A program made the translations under genes and the position numbers. A stretch of 64,000 nt of DNA, taken from the NCBI GenBank assembly GCA_963422775.4, contig CAUJSJ030000096.1, forward strand, positions 81,680-145,679, read 5' to 3'. Origin of the DNA: Pelomonas sp963422775 (lineage in GTDB: Bacteria > Pseudomonadota > Gammaproteobacteria > Burkholderiales > Burkholderiaceae_C). The notes under the pieces were generated by a model that saw only the letters and a program-made list of their open reading frames with translations, was not told the origin of the DNA and did not search any database. Below are positions 1 to 9,217 of the stretch, in pieces. Position 1 is the stretch's first letter. The number at the start of each line of letters is the position of its first letter.

Positions 1-45
1 ACCCGCCCCTTGATCGCCGCCAGCCGCCTGGCCGCGGCTGCCTGA
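1..45 (+). CDS. C-terminal tail of an upstream gene (partial)
   Basis: Frame 1 is open from the window edge to a TGA at 43-45, encoding 14 residues that are mostly alanine and leucine. The stop lies 11 bases before the GH43 start, so the gene probably belongs to the same operon. The tail is too short to identify a family, and the frame is chosen only because it alone ends just before the next start. Confidence 0.35.
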   Translation, partial: TRPLIAASRLAAAA

Positions 46-56
46 ACATCGCTTCC

Positions 57-1691
57 ATGATCACCAATCCCATCCTGCCGGGCTTCCACGCCGACCCTTC
101 GATCTGCCGAGTCGGCGACGACTACTACGTCGCCACCTCCACCTTCGAGTGGTGGCCCGGCGTGCGCATCCACCACTCGCGAGACCTCAAGCACTGGCGC
201 CATCACAGCTATGCCTGCACGCGCAAGAGCCAGCTCGACCTCACCGGCCACCCGGACTCGGCCGGCGTCTGGGCGCCCTGCCTGAGCTACTCGGGCGGCC
301 AGTTCTGGCTGATCTACACCGACGTGCGCTCCACCATCGGCGCCTTCAAGGACACGCACAACTACCTGATCACCGCGCCCAGCATCGACGGGCCCTGGAG
401 CGAGCCCGTTTACCTGAACAGCTCGGGCTTCGACCCCAGTCTGTTCCACGCCGAAGACGGCCGCAGTTGGCTGCTCAACCAGCAGTGGACACATGTGCCG
501 GGCAAGAACCATTTCAACGGCATCCTGCTGCAGGAATACGACCGTGAAGCCCGGCGCCTGGTGGGACCGGTGAAGAACATCTATGCCGGCACCGAGCTCG
601 GCGTCGTCGAAGGCCCCCACCTCTACCGCCGCAATGGCTGGTACTACCTGCTGACGGCCGAGGGCGGCACCTTCTACGAGCATGCCGTCACGCTGGCCCG
701 CTCACGCAACCTCGACGGCCCCTACGAGACCCTGCCCGGCAACCCGCTGCTGACCGCCTGGCAGCAGCCCACCGACGGCCTGCAGCGCAGCGGACACGCC
801 AGCCTGGTCGAGACGCAAAACGGCGACTGGTACCTCGCCCACCTCTGCGGCCGGCCGCTGGAGTGGAGCGGCCCGAATGCCGACAAGCAGAACGGCGTCT
901 ACGAAGGCCTCCACTGCCCGCTGGGCCGCGAGACGGGCATCCAACGCATCCACTGGCGCGACGACGACTGGCCCGAGATCGAGGGCGGCGGCAATGCACC
1001 GCGCCTGCAGGTGGCGGAGCCTGGCCTGCCCGAGCATGTCTTCCCGGCCGAGACCGCGTGCGACGACTTCGACACTCCGACGCTCAATCACCACCTGAAC
1101 TCGCTGCGCGTGCCTTTCGACGAAAGCTGGATCTCGCTGACCGAGCGCCCGGGCTTCCTGCGCCTGAAAGGCCGCGAGTCGCTGATGAGCCTGTTCGACC
1201 AGAGCCTGGTCGCGCGCCGCCAGCAGCACTTCAACTGCCGTGTCGAAACGCGCCTGGAGTTCAACCCCGAGCTGTTCCAGCAGATGGCCGGCCTGGTGGC
1301 CTACTACAACACCAGCAACCACGCGTACCTGCACGTCAGCCGCGATGTGGACTCGAGCCAGCGCGTTCTGCGCCTGACGGTCAACCGCGACGCCGCCCTG
1401 AGCGAACCGGCCGCGGCCGTCGAGCTGGCCGACGGCCCCGTGGACCTGGCCGTCGAGTTCCGCCACGACCGCTACCAGTTCCAGTTCCGGCAAGGCGACG
1501 CCGCCTGGCAGGACTTCGGCCCGGCCCTGGATGCCGCCATGCTCAGCGACGAGTTCGCGACCCAGTTCGTCAACGGCTTCGCCCGCAGCTTCGGCTTCAC
1601 CGGCAACTTCATCGGCATCGCCTGCCAGGACTTGTCCGGCCAGCGCCTGGCGGCCGATTTCGACTATTTCTCCTACGAAGCGCGGCCCTGA
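57..1691 (+). CDS. GH43 family beta-xylosidase (544 aa)
   Basis: Glycoside hydrolase of family 43, expected to remove xylose from the non-reducing end of xylo-oligosaccharides. The N-terminal five-bladed propeller carries the three family carboxylates: Asp13 (base, in HADPS), Asp126 (pKa modulator, in SGFDPS) and Glu185 (acid, in VEGPH). This spacing matches the well-studied subfamily 11 xylosidases such as Selenomonas SXA. A C-terminal beta-sandwich of about 200 residues follows, as usual for the subfamily. No signal peptide is visible, so it should act in the cytoplasm on imported oligosaccharides, which fits the sugar transporter 35 bases downstream. Some members also cleave arabinofuranosides, so substrate preference is not certain. 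A second, clearly homologous GH43 lies at 22878-24494. Confidence 0.93.
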   Translation: MITNPILPGFHADPSICRVGDDYYVATSTFEWWPGVRIHHSRDLKHWRHHSYACTRKSQLDLTGHPDSAGVWAPCLSYSGGQFWLIYTDVRSTIGAFKDTHNYLITAPSIDGPWSEPVYLNSSGFDPSLFHAEDGRSWLLNQQWTHVPGKNHFNGILLQEYDREARRLVGPVKNIYAGTELGVVEGPHLYRRNGWYYLLTAEGGTFYEHAVTLARSRNLDGPYETLPGNPLLTAWQQPTDGLQRSGHASLVETQNGDWYLAHLCGRPLEWSGPNADKQNGVYEGLHCPLGRETGIQRIHWRDDDWPEIEGGGNAPRLQVAEPGLPEHVFPAETACDDFDTPTLNHHLNSLRVPFDESWISLTERPGFLRLKGRESLMSLFDQSLVARRQQHFNCRVETRLEFNPELFQQMAGLVAYYNTSNHAYLHVSRDVDSSQRVLRLTVNRDAALSEPAAAVELADGPVDLAVEFRHDRYQFQFRQGDAAWQDFGPALDAAMLSDEFATQFVNGFARSFGFTGNFIGIACQDLSGQRLAADFDYFSYEARP

Positions 1692-1726
1692 GATCGCGCT
1701 CATCTCATAACGACACGAGACAACCC

Positions 1727-3238
1727 ATGGCCATCCACCAACCCCTGTCATTCCTGGAGAAAGCCGGCTACAGCGCCGGCGACGCCGCGGCCAATCTGGT
1801 CTTCATGACCATGATCCTGTTCCAGCTCAACTTCTACACCGACGTGTTCGGGTTGAGCGCCAATACCGCCGCCGCCATCCTGCTGTGGCCGCGGCTGTGG
1901 GACGCCGTCTTCGACCCGGTGATGGGCGTGCTGGCCGACCGCACCGACACGCGCTGGGGCAAGTTCCGACCTTGGATCCTGTGGACCTCGGTGCCCTGGG
2001 CCGTCGTCATGATCCTGGCCTACACGGCACCCGACCCGGCCTGGGGCTGGAGCACCGGCATGGTCATCGCGTACGCCGGCATCACCAACACGCTGCTGAT
2101 GACGCTGTACTCGATGAACAACATGCCCTACTCGGCGCTGGGCGGCGTCATGACGGCGGACCTGAACGAGCGCACCAAGCTCAACTCCTACCGCTTCGTG
2201 TCGGTCAACGTGGCGCAGTTCGCCGTCGGCGGCCTGACGCTGCCGTTGGTGGCCAAGTTCGCCCAAGGCGCCGACCGGGCGCACGGCTGGCAGGTCACGA
2301 TGACCATCTGGGCCGCCGCCTGTCTGCTGCTGTTCATGATCACATTCTTCTCGACCAAAGAGCGCATCAAGCCGCTGGCGCCCACCAAGTCCACACCCAG
2401 GCAGGACTTCGCTGACCTGCTGAAGAACGGCCCGTGGACTGCGCTGGTGGCCTACACCCTCTTCCACTTCGCGCTGCTGGCGCTGCGCGGCGGGGCCCAC
2501 TACAACTACTACCACCACTACGCCGACAAGGCCGCCATGTTCGACTTTGTCCAGACGCTGGGCCTGACGACGGCCGACCCGACGATCTCGGGCAGCCTGG
2601 CCGACACCCTGGGCTACATCGTGCACGGCACGCGGGACACCATCGCCAACTCCAACGTCGCGGACGTGTTCAACAGCATCGTCAACATGGTGGGCACGGG
2701 CACCACCATCATCGTCATCATGCTGTCGGTGGGCCTGTCCGCGCGCTTCGGCAAGCGCACCGTCGCCCTCGTCTGCTTCGCGCTGTCGACGCTGACGGCA
2801 TCGGCCCTGTACCTGATGCCGCCGACCGCCGTCTGGGGCATGGTGGGCCTGCACTTCCTGGGCGCCGTTGTCTACGCGCCCACCTGCGCCGTCATGTGGG
2901 CCATGTATGCGGATGCCGCCGACTACTCCGAGTGGCAGACCGGCCGGCGCTTCACCGGCATGGTGTTCGCCACCATCGGCTTCTCGCTGAAGGCGGGCCT
3001 GGCCATCGGCTCAGCAGCCCTGCTGTGGATCCTGGCCGGCTTCTTTGGCTACGACACCCAGCAGGCCGCGGCGCCCAATGCCATCGAGGGCTACCGCTTC
3101 ATGTCGAGCATCTTCGTCGGCGGGCTGTTTGCCGCCTGCGCGGCCTGCATGCTGGGCAACAAGCTGAACCGGCAGGCCACGCTGCAGATGGCTGAAGAAC
3201 TGACCCGACGCCGTCAGGCCGCAGGCGCCGCCGCCTGA
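1727..3238 (+). CDS. GPH-family sugar:cation symporter (503 aa)
   Basis: Membrane transporter of the glycoside-pentoside-hexuronide (GPH) family, part of the major facilitator superfamily, likely importing xylose or xylo-oligosaccharides with a cation. The start at 1727 gives a standard GPH N-terminus (LEKAGYSAGD followed by the first hydrophobic segment). The diagnostic loop after helix 2 is present: DPVMGVLADRTDTRWGKFRP. About twelve hydrophobic segments can be counted. An insertion with polar residues around positions 260-330 lengthens the protein to about 500 residues against the more usual 450-470. The reading frame stays open far upstream inside the GH43 gene, but that part is out of frame with GH43 and has no family features. 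The gene lies between GH43 and xylA, which supports a pentoside substrate. Confidence 0.9.
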   Translation: MAIHQPLSFLEKAGYSAGDAAANLVFMTMILFQLNFYTDVFGLSANTAAAILLWPRLWDAVFDPVMGVLADRTDTRWGKFRPWILWTSVPWAVVMILAYTAPDPAWGWSTGMVIAYAGITNTLLMTLYSMNNMPYSALGGVMTADLNERTKLNSYRFVSVNVAQFAVGGLTLPLVAKFAQGADRAHGWQVTMTIWAAACLLLFMITFFSTKERIKPLAPTKSTPRQDFADLLKNGPWTALVAYTLFHFALLALRGGAHYNYYHHYADKAAMFDFVQTLGLTTADPTISGSLADTLGYIVHGTRDTIANSNVADVFNSIVNMVGTGTTIIVIMLSVGLSARFGKRTVALVCFALSTLTASALYLMPPTAVWGMVGLHFLGAVVYAPTCAVMWAMYADAADYSEWQTGRRFTGMVFATIGFSLKAGLAIGSAALLWILAGFFGYDTQQAAAPNAIEGYRFMSSIFVGGLFAACAACMLGNKLNRQATLQMAEELTRRRQAAGAAA

Positions 3239-3290
3239 CCCCACTTCCACACCCCTTCCCTTCAAGTATTTCCGCAGTTAGGACATTGAC

Positions 3291-4607
3291 ATGAGCACCG
3301 CCTATTCCGATCTCCCCGTCGTTCAATACGAAGGCCCCACCTCCACCAACCCGCTGGCCTACCGCTGGTACGACGCCAAGCGCGTCGTGATGGGCAAGAC
3401 GCTGGCCGAGCACCTGCGCCCGGCCGTCTGCTACTGGCACAACTTCTGCTGGAAGGGCGAGGACATCTTCGGCCTGGGCGCCACGGCCCACCCGCGCAAC
3501 TGGTTCAGCGAGGCGGACCCCCTCAAGGCCGCGCAGCTCAAGCTGGACGCCGCCTTCGACCTCTTCGGCAAGCTGGGCCTGCCCTACTGGTGCTTCCATG
3601 ACCGCGACGTGGCCCCGGAAGGCGCCAGCCTCGCCGAGTCCAACCGCATCCTCGACGGCCTGCTGGAGGCCGCCGCCAAGAAGATGCAGTACCAGAAGAT
3701 CGGCCTGCTCTGGGGCACGGCCAACCTGTTCTCCAACCCCCGCTTCATGAGCGGCGCGGCCACCAACCCGGACCCCGAGGTCTTCGCCTATGCGGCAGCT
3801 CAAGTGAAGCATGTGCTGGAGTGGACCAACCGCCTGGGCGGCCAGAACTATGTGCTGTGGGGCGGCCGCGAAGGCTATGAGACGCTGCTGAACACCGACC
3901 TCAAGCGCGAGCTGGCGCAGTACGGCCGCTTCCTGTCGGCCGTGGTGGAGCACAAGCACAAGATCGGCTTCAAGGGTGCCATCCTCATCGAGCCCAAGCC
4001 GCAGGAGCCCACCAAGCACCAGTACGACTACGACAGCGCCACGGTCTACGGCTTCCTGAAGACCTATGGCCTGGAGAACGAGGTCAAGGTCAACCTGGAA
4101 GTGAACCACGCCACGCTGGCGGGCCACAGCTTCGAGCATGAAGTCGCCACCGCGTGTGCCCTCGGCATCTTCGGCTCCATCGACGCCAACCGCGGCGACG
4201 AGCAACTGGGCTGGGACACCGACCAGTTCCCCAACAACCACGCCGCGCTCGTGCCGGCCATGCTGGAGATCATCCGCGCGGGCGGCTTCACGACCGGCGG
4301 CACCAACTTCGACGCCAAGGTGCGCCGCCAGTCCATCGACCCGACCGACCAGCTCGAAGGCCATATCGGCGGCATGGACACGATGGCCCGGGCCTTCCTG
4401 AGTGCTGCGGCGCTGTACGAGAGCGGTCAGCTGGAAAAGGCCGTCAGCGAGCGCTATGCCGGCTGGAACGGCGAGCTGGGCCAGAAGATCCACGGCGGCG
4501 CGAGCCTGGACGACCTTGCTGCGGTCGTGCACGCGCAGGGCATCTCGCCGGTTGCTCGCTCCGGCCGCCAGGAGCGGCTGGAGAACGTCGTCAACGCTTT
4601 CGTCTAA
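3291..4607 (+). CDS. xylA: xylose isomerase
   Basis: Interconverts D-xylose and D-xylulose in the cytoplasm, the first step of the isomerase route. The 438-residue length is that of class II xylose isomerases such as the E. coli enzyme. The proton-shuttle region FHDRDVAPEG (His103, Asp106) and the metal-binding segments IEPKPQEPTKHQ and LEVNHATLAGH are all intact. The start is preceded by TTAGGA at a good ribosome-binding distance. It follows the transporter after 52 bases and is followed by xylB after 6 bases, so the genes are very likely co-transcribed. No xylose repressor gene is present in this part of the window, so the regulator must be elsewhere. Confidence 0.97.
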   Translation: MSTAYSDLPVVQYEGPTSTNPLAYRWYDAKRVVMGKTLAEHLRPAVCYWHNFCWKGEDIFGLGATAHPRNWFSEADPLKAAQLKLDAAFDLFGKLGLPYWCFHDRDVAPEGASLAESNRILDGLLEAAAKKMQYQKIGLLWGTANLFSNPRFMSGAATNPDPEVFAYAAAQVKHVLEWTNRLGGQNYVLWGGREGYETLLNTDLKRELAQYGRFLSAVVEHKHKIGFKGAILIEPKPQEPTKHQYDYDSATVYGFLKTYGLENEVKVNLEVNHATLAGHSFEHEVATACALGIFGSIDANRGDEQLGWDTDQFPNNHAALVPAMLEIIRAGGFTTGGTNFDAKVRRQSIDPTDQLEGHIGGMDTMARAFLSAAALYESGQLEKAVSERYAGWNGELGQKIHGGASLDDLAAVVHAQGISPVARSGRQERLENVVNAFV

Positions 4608-4613
4608 GTCAGC

Positions 4614-6077
4614 ATGTTTCTGGGTATCGACCTCGGCACCTCCGAGTTGAAGCTGCTGCTGCTCGACGAGCAGCAGCGCATCGTCACCACCACCGGCGTG
4701 GGCCTGAGCGTGCAGCGGCCACAGCCGCTGTGGAGTGAGCAGAACCCCGCCGACTGGTGGGCCGCGCTCGATCAAGGCATGACCCGGCTCGGCCAGAGCC
4801 ACGCGTCGGCGCTGGCCCGCGTGCGCGGCATCGGGCTGTCGGGGCAGATGCATGGCGCCGTCACGCTGGATGCGGCCGACCGCGTGCTGGGGCCGGCCAT
4901 CCTGTGGAACGATGGCCGCAGCAGCGCACAGTGCGCCGAAATGATGGCCGCCTGCCCCGAGCTGCCGGCCATCACCGGCAACCTCGCAATGCCGGGCTTC
5001 ACCGCCCCCAAGCTGGCCTGGATGCGCCAGCATGAGCCCGAGCTGTTCAGCCGCGTCGCCAAGGTGCTGCTGCCCAAGGACTGGCTGCGCCTGCAACTCA
5101 GCGGCGAGTACGTCAGCGAGATGAGTGACGCGGCCGGCACGCTGTGGCTGGATGTCGCCCAACGCCGCTGGTCGCCCGAGGCGCTGGCGCTGACCGGCTT
5201 GAACGAGAGCCACATGCCCCGCCTCGTCGAAGGCAGCGAAGCCAGCACCGTACTGAAGCCCGAGCTGGCTGCTCGCTGGGGCCTGCTCGCGGGCATCCCC
5301 ATCGCTGGCGGGGGTGGCGACAACGCGGCCAGCGCCGTCGGCATGGGCGTGGTCAAACCGGGCCAGGGCTTTCTGTCGCTGGGCACCTCGGGCGTCATCT
5401 TCCTGTGCAATGAGGCCTTCAGCCCCAACCCGGCGCGGGCGGTACACGCCTTCTGCCATGCGCTGCCGGACACCTGGCACCAGATGAGCGTCATGCTCAG
5501 TGCGGCGAGTGCGCTGCGCTGGGTCACGCAACTGCTGGGCGAGCCGGGCGAGGCCGAGCTGATCACGAAGGTGGCCCTGCTCACGCCGGCCCAGCGCGCC
5601 CAGGCACCGATCTTCCTGCCTTACCTGAGCGGCGAACGCACGCCGCACAACAACGCCAATGCGCAGGGCGTGTTCTTCGGCCTCACGCACGAGCATGACG
5701 CGGCGGCGCTGGGCTATGCCGTGCTGGAAGGCGTGGGGTTCGGCCTGCTGGATGGCTGGCAGGCCCTGCAGGCTGGTGGCGGTACGGCCGAGTCGCTGTG
5801 GCTGGTGGGCGGCGGCGCCCGCAGCGAGTGGTGGGCGAAGCTGCTCGCCTCGCTGTTGAACGTGCGCCTCGTCAATGGCGTGGGCGCCGAAGCCGGTGGG
5901 GCCCTGGGCGCAGCCCGCCTGGCCTGGCTGGCCTGCGGCGGCAATGTCGACGAGGTCTGCCGCACGCCCGAGATCGCCCGCGTGGCCGAACCCGATGCCG
6001 CGCTGGCTGCAAGCCTGCAGCCGCGCCATGAACGTTTCAAGCGCTTGTACGAAACGCTGCGCAGCGAGTTCGGCTAA
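4614..6077 (+). CDS. xylB: xylulokinase
   Basis: FGGY-family carbohydrate kinase that phosphorylates D-xylulose to xylulose 5-phosphate. The N-terminal nucleotide motif GIDLGTSELK, the substrate loop LSGQMHGAV and the GGGGDNAASAVG segment with the catalytic aspartate are intact, as is the C-terminal ATP-binding stretch LVGGGARSEWW. Length (487 residues) is normal. Only six bases separate it from the xylA stop and no clear Shine-Dalgarno fits between them, so translation is probably coupled to xylA. Confidence 0.96.
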   Translation: MFLGIDLGTSELKLLLLDEQQRIVTTTGVGLSVQRPQPLWSEQNPADWWAALDQGMTRLGQSHASALARVRGIGLSGQMHGAVTLDAADRVLGPAILWNDGRSSAQCAEMMAACPELPAITGNLAMPGFTAPKLAWMRQHEPELFSRVAKVLLPKDWLRLQLSGEYVSEMSDAAGTLWLDVAQRRWSPEALALTGLNESHMPRLVEGSEASTVLKPELAARWGLLAGIPIAGGGGDNAASAVGMGVVKPGQGFLSLGTSGVIFLCNEAFSPNPARAVHAFCHALPDTWHQMSVMLSAASALRWVTQLLGEPGEAELITKVALLTPAQRAQAPIFLPYLSGERTPHNNANAQGVFFGLTHEHDAAALGYAVLEGVGFGLLDGWQALQAGGGTAESLWLVGGGARSEWWAKLLASLLNVRLVNGVGAEAGGALGAARLAWLACGGNVDEVCRTPEIARVAEPDAALAASLQPRHERFKRLYETLRSEFG

Positions 6078-6151
6078 CCCCTTCTTCACCCACCTTGGCT
6101 GATGCCGCTCGCCCGCGGCAGGGCCTCGCTTTGCCTCACGGACCTTGGACC

Positions 6152-8161
6152 ATGCAAGACCTCACCCTCGCCGCCAATGCGCTGCGCATGCTCGCCGTCG
6201 ACGCCGTGCAGCAGGCCAACTCCGGCCACCCCGGCATGCCCATGGGCATGGCCGACATCGCCGCCGTGCTGTGGAGCCGCCACCTGCGCCACAACCCGGC
6301 CGACCCGCAGTGGCCGAATCGCGATCGTTTCGTGCTGTCCAACGGCCACGGCTCCATGCTGCTCTATGGCCTGCTGCACCTGAGCGGTTATGACCTGCCC
6401 ATTGAAGAGCTCAAGGCCTTCCGCCAGCTGCACAGCAAGACGCCCGGCCACCCTGAGGTGGGCCTCACGCCCGGCGTCGAAACCACGACCGGGCCGCTGG
6501 GCCAGGGCATCGCCAACGCCGTCGGCATGGCCCTGGCCGAGCAGTTGCTGGCGGCCGAGTTCAACACCGCCGAGCACGCGCTGATCGACCACCGCACCTG
6601 GGTCTTCTGCGGCGACGGCTGCCTGATGGAAGGCATCTCGCACGAGGCCTGTTCGCTGGCCGGCACCTGGGGCCTGCACAAGCTCGTCGTCATCTACGAC
6701 GACAACGGCATCTCCATCGACGGCGACGTGCAGGGCTGGTTCAGCGACGACACGCCGGCGCGCTTCGAGGCCTATGGCTGGCGCGTCATTCGCAACGTCG
6801 ACGGCCACGACCCCGCCGCCATCGACGCGGCGCTGAACAGCGCCCGGGCCAGCACCGACAAGCCGACGCTGATCTGCGCCCGAACCCAGATCGGCCACGG
6901 CTCACCCAACAAGGCCGGCGGCCATGATGTGCACGGCGCGCCGCTTGGCGCCGCCGAAGTGCAGGCCGTGCGCGCGGCGCTGGGCTGGCCGCACGCGCCC
7001 TTCGTCGTGCCCGAGGGCGCGCGCCGGGCGCTGGACGCGCGCGAGCGTGGCGCCTCGTTGCAGTTGCAATGGCTGGCCTCGCTGGAGCGCAACCGCCAGG
7101 CCGACCCCGCGCGCACCGCCGAGCTGGAGCGCCGCCTGCGCGGCGAACTGCCCGCCGGCTTCGACAAGGCCTGCGACGGGTTGCTGGCCGCCACCGCCGC
7201 GCGCGGCGACACGCTGGCCTCGCGCAAGGCCTCGCAGAACAGTCTCACGGCACTCGCTGCTCTGCTGCCCGAGCTGCTCGGCGGCTCGGCCGACCTGGCG
7301 CCGTCCAACCTGACGCAATGGCCGGGCTGCCGCTCGGTGAAGAAGGCAGCCGACGGTGGCAACTATCTGCACTATGGCGTGCGCGAGTTCGCGATGGTGG
7401 CCATCCAGACCGGCATCACGCTGCACGGCGGCTGGCGGCCGTTTGCCGGCACCTTCTTGATGTTCTCGGAGTACGCCCGCAACGCCATCCGCATGGCCGC
7501 GCTGATGCGCAGCAACCCGGTCTACGTGTTCACGCACGACTCCATCGGCCTGGGCGAGGACGGGCCCACCCACCAGCCCGTCGAACAACTCGCCACGCTG
7601 CGCCTGGTGCCCAACCTCGATGTCTGGCGCCCCGGCGATGCCGTCGAGACGATGGTGGCCTGGCAGACGGCCGTGCACCATCTGCACACGCCCACCTGCC
7701 TGATCCTGTCGCGCCAGAACCTGGCCCACCAGCCGCGCGATGCGGACACGTTGGTGGCCATCGAGCGGGGCGGCTATGTGCTGGTGCGCGAAGCCCAGGA
7801 CATGCCGCTGCAACTCGTGCTGATCGGCACAGGCTCCGAACTCGCCCTGGCGGCGGAGGCGCAGAGGACGCTGGCCGCACGCGGCATCAACGCCCGCGTC
7901 GTGTCCATGCCCTCCTGCTTCGTCTTCGAGCAGCAGACGACCGCCTGGAAGCGCGAGGTGCTGCCACCCGGCGTGCCGCGCGTGGCCGTGGAGGCCGGCG
8001 TCACGGCGGGCTGGCGCCAGTACGTCGGCCTGGAAGGCGCCGTCGTCGGCATCGACAGCTTCGGCGAGTCGGCGCCCGCGCCGGCTCTGGCCGCCTACTT
8101 TGGATTGACCGCGCAGGCGGTGGTCGAGGCCGGTCTGCGCTGCCTGACGCTACGGGCCTAG
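6152..8161 (+). CDS. tkt: transketolase (669 aa)
   Basis: Thiamine diphosphate enzyme of the non-oxidative pentose phosphate pathway, transferring two-carbon units from xylulose 5-phosphate. The family landmarks appear in order: ANSGHPGMPMG near the N-terminus, DRFVLSNGHGS, GPLGQGIANAVGMA, the ThDP-binding GDGCLMEG followed by DDNGISIDG, and the central HDSIGLGEDGPTHQPVEQ block. The start at 6152 gives a normal transketolase N-terminus; an in-frame TTG at 6095 would add 19 unconserved residues. It lies 74 bases after xylB in the same orientation and takes the product of that kinase. Its last 12 bases overlap the end of the convergent PEP-CTERM gene. A copy inside a xylose operon is probably an inducible paralogue of a housekeeping enzyme. 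Confidence 0.95.
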   Translation: MQDLTLAANALRMLAVDAVQQANSGHPGMPMGMADIAAVLWSRHLRHNPADPQWPNRDRFVLSNGHGSMLLYGLLHLSGYDLPIEELKAFRQLHSKTPGHPEVGLTPGVETTTGPLGQGIANAVGMALAEQLLAAEFNTAEHALIDHRTWVFCGDGCLMEGISHEACSLAGTWGLHKLVVIYDDNGISIDGDVQGWFSDDTPARFEAYGWRVIRNVDGHDPAAIDAALNSARASTDKPTLICARTQIGHGSPNKAGGHDVHGAPLGAAEVQAVRAALGWPHAPFVVPEGARRALDARERGASLQLQWLASLERNRQADPARTAELERRLRGELPAGFDKACDGLLAATAARGDTLASRKASQNSLTALAALLPELLGGSADLAPSNLTQWPGCRSVKKAADGGNYLHYGVREFAMVAIQTGITLHGGWRPFAGTFLMFSEYARNAIRMAALMRSNPVYVFTHDSIGLGEDGPTHQPVEQLATLRLVPNLDVWRPGDAVETMVAWQTAVHHLHTPTCLILSRQNLAHQPRDADTLVAIERGGYVLVREAQDMPLQLVLIGTGSELALAAEAQRTLAARGINARVVSMPSCFVFEQQTTAWKREVLPPGVPRVAVEAGVTAGWRQYVGLEGAVVGIDSFGESAPAPALAAYFGLTAQAVVEAGLRCLTLRA

Positions 8162-9193
8162 CAGCCGGCGCCTCGCTCCCAGCACCAGCAGGCCCGCACC
8201 CAGCAACAGCGCCACGCTAGGTTCGGGCACGGCGACCACGCCGCCCGGGCCGTACAGCGTGCCCGAGCCGGAGGTGACCGTGAAATCACTGAGCGCCTGC
8301 CCGCTGCTGTCAAACACCTGGATGCCCGTGAGGCTGGCGCTGCTGAAGAAGCTCGCATCGCTGCCGCTGGGCGTCAGCAGGCCGACGTTGGAGCGTGGCA
8401 GGGTGGCGGCCCACATCGTCAGGCCGACGTCCTGCGCGACACCGAAGACGATGGGGATGTCGAAGGAGAACGTGGTGGTGCCGGCCACGGTGAAGCCATT
8501 GGCCAGATCGCCCGTGACGGTCATGCCCGGCAGCGTGGCCTGGTAGCCGCCATTGGCGTAGAACGCCACCGCGCCGCCCTGCTGGCTGGTGATGCGAAAG
8601 GTCATCAAGGTGGGGCCAGAGCCGACGAAATAGCCGAACTCGATTTCGCTCTCCGCGCGACCGACGTTGAAGAGCGAGCCGTCGATGGTGAAGGTCTGCC
8701 GGTAGATGCCGTTGCCGCTGCCGCCGCCGATGGCCAGGGATTCGACCTGCCGGGCACCGGCCTGCGCACCGGCGACCGTGCCGTTGTCTGACGCGCCGGT
8801 ATAGCTCCCCGCCGCCCGCACGCCCAGGCTGCCGTAGGCGGCGCGCGCCTGGGCGTTGCCGGTGAAGGTGCGCGGGTCGGTCGACACGCCCCACCCCACC
8901 GCCAGTGGCGCGGCCACCTGCACCGAGCCGCCGGCCGCGTTGGCGCTGCGCACCACGCCGGCAACGCCGCAGATGGCGCCGTCTGTCGGCAGCCCGATCT
9001 CGAAGGTGCGGCCGAAGATCGCCGCCCGGCTGTCAGGCGCGAAGGTCGAGCAGCCGAACGGGTTGCCGTTGGCGCCGAACTGCGAGTTGCCGCCGGTCGT
9101 CAGCGCGTAGACGTCCAGGCCCGGCGCCGCCGCGGCCACGCCGCAGAAGAAGAAGGCGCCGGACAGCGCGAGTCGTGAGGTGAGCATTCGCAT
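8150..9193 (-). CDS. secreted PEP-CTERM sorting-domain protein (347 aa)
   Basis: The N-terminus is a signal peptide ending near AAAAP. The C-terminus is a textbook PEP-CTERM anchor: a VPEPS motif, a leucine-rich hydrophobic helix, then an RRR cluster. By family knowledge such proteins are exported and processed by an exosortase, often in exopolysaccharide-producing bacteria. The roughly 290 residues between are rich in Gly, Ala, Ser and Thr and look beta-rich; I do not recognise a domain. The start has a good AGGAG site five bases upstream. It converges on the transketolase gene with a 12-base overlap. Function unknown; a surface or matrix role is only a guess from the anchor. Confidence 0.85.
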   Translation of the reverse strand: MRMLTSRLALSGAFFFCGVAAAAPGLDVYALTTGGNSQFGANGNPFGCSTFAPDSRAAIFGRTFEIGLPTDGAICGVAGVVRSANAAGGSVQVAAPLAVGWGVSTDPRTFTGNAQARAAYGSLGVRAAGSYTGASDNGTVAGAQAGARQVESLAIGGGSGNGIYRQTFTIDGSLFNVGRAESEIEFGYFVGSGPTLMTFRITSQQGGAVAFYANGGYQATLPGMTVTGDLANGFTVAGTTTFSFDIPIVFGVAQDVGLTMWAATLPRSNVGLLTPSGSDASFFSSASLTGIQVFDSSGQALSDFTVTSGSGTLYGPGGVVAVPEPSVALLLGAGLLVLGARRRLLGP

Positions 9194-9217
9194 GAGAACT
9201 CCTGTTGAAACGGACGG

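Noticed and set aside
3099..6089. A 996-codon open frame on the minus strand across xylA and xylB
   Set aside because: It is antisense to two clear enzymes, has low-complexity composition and no domain; such frames are expected from strong third-position GC.
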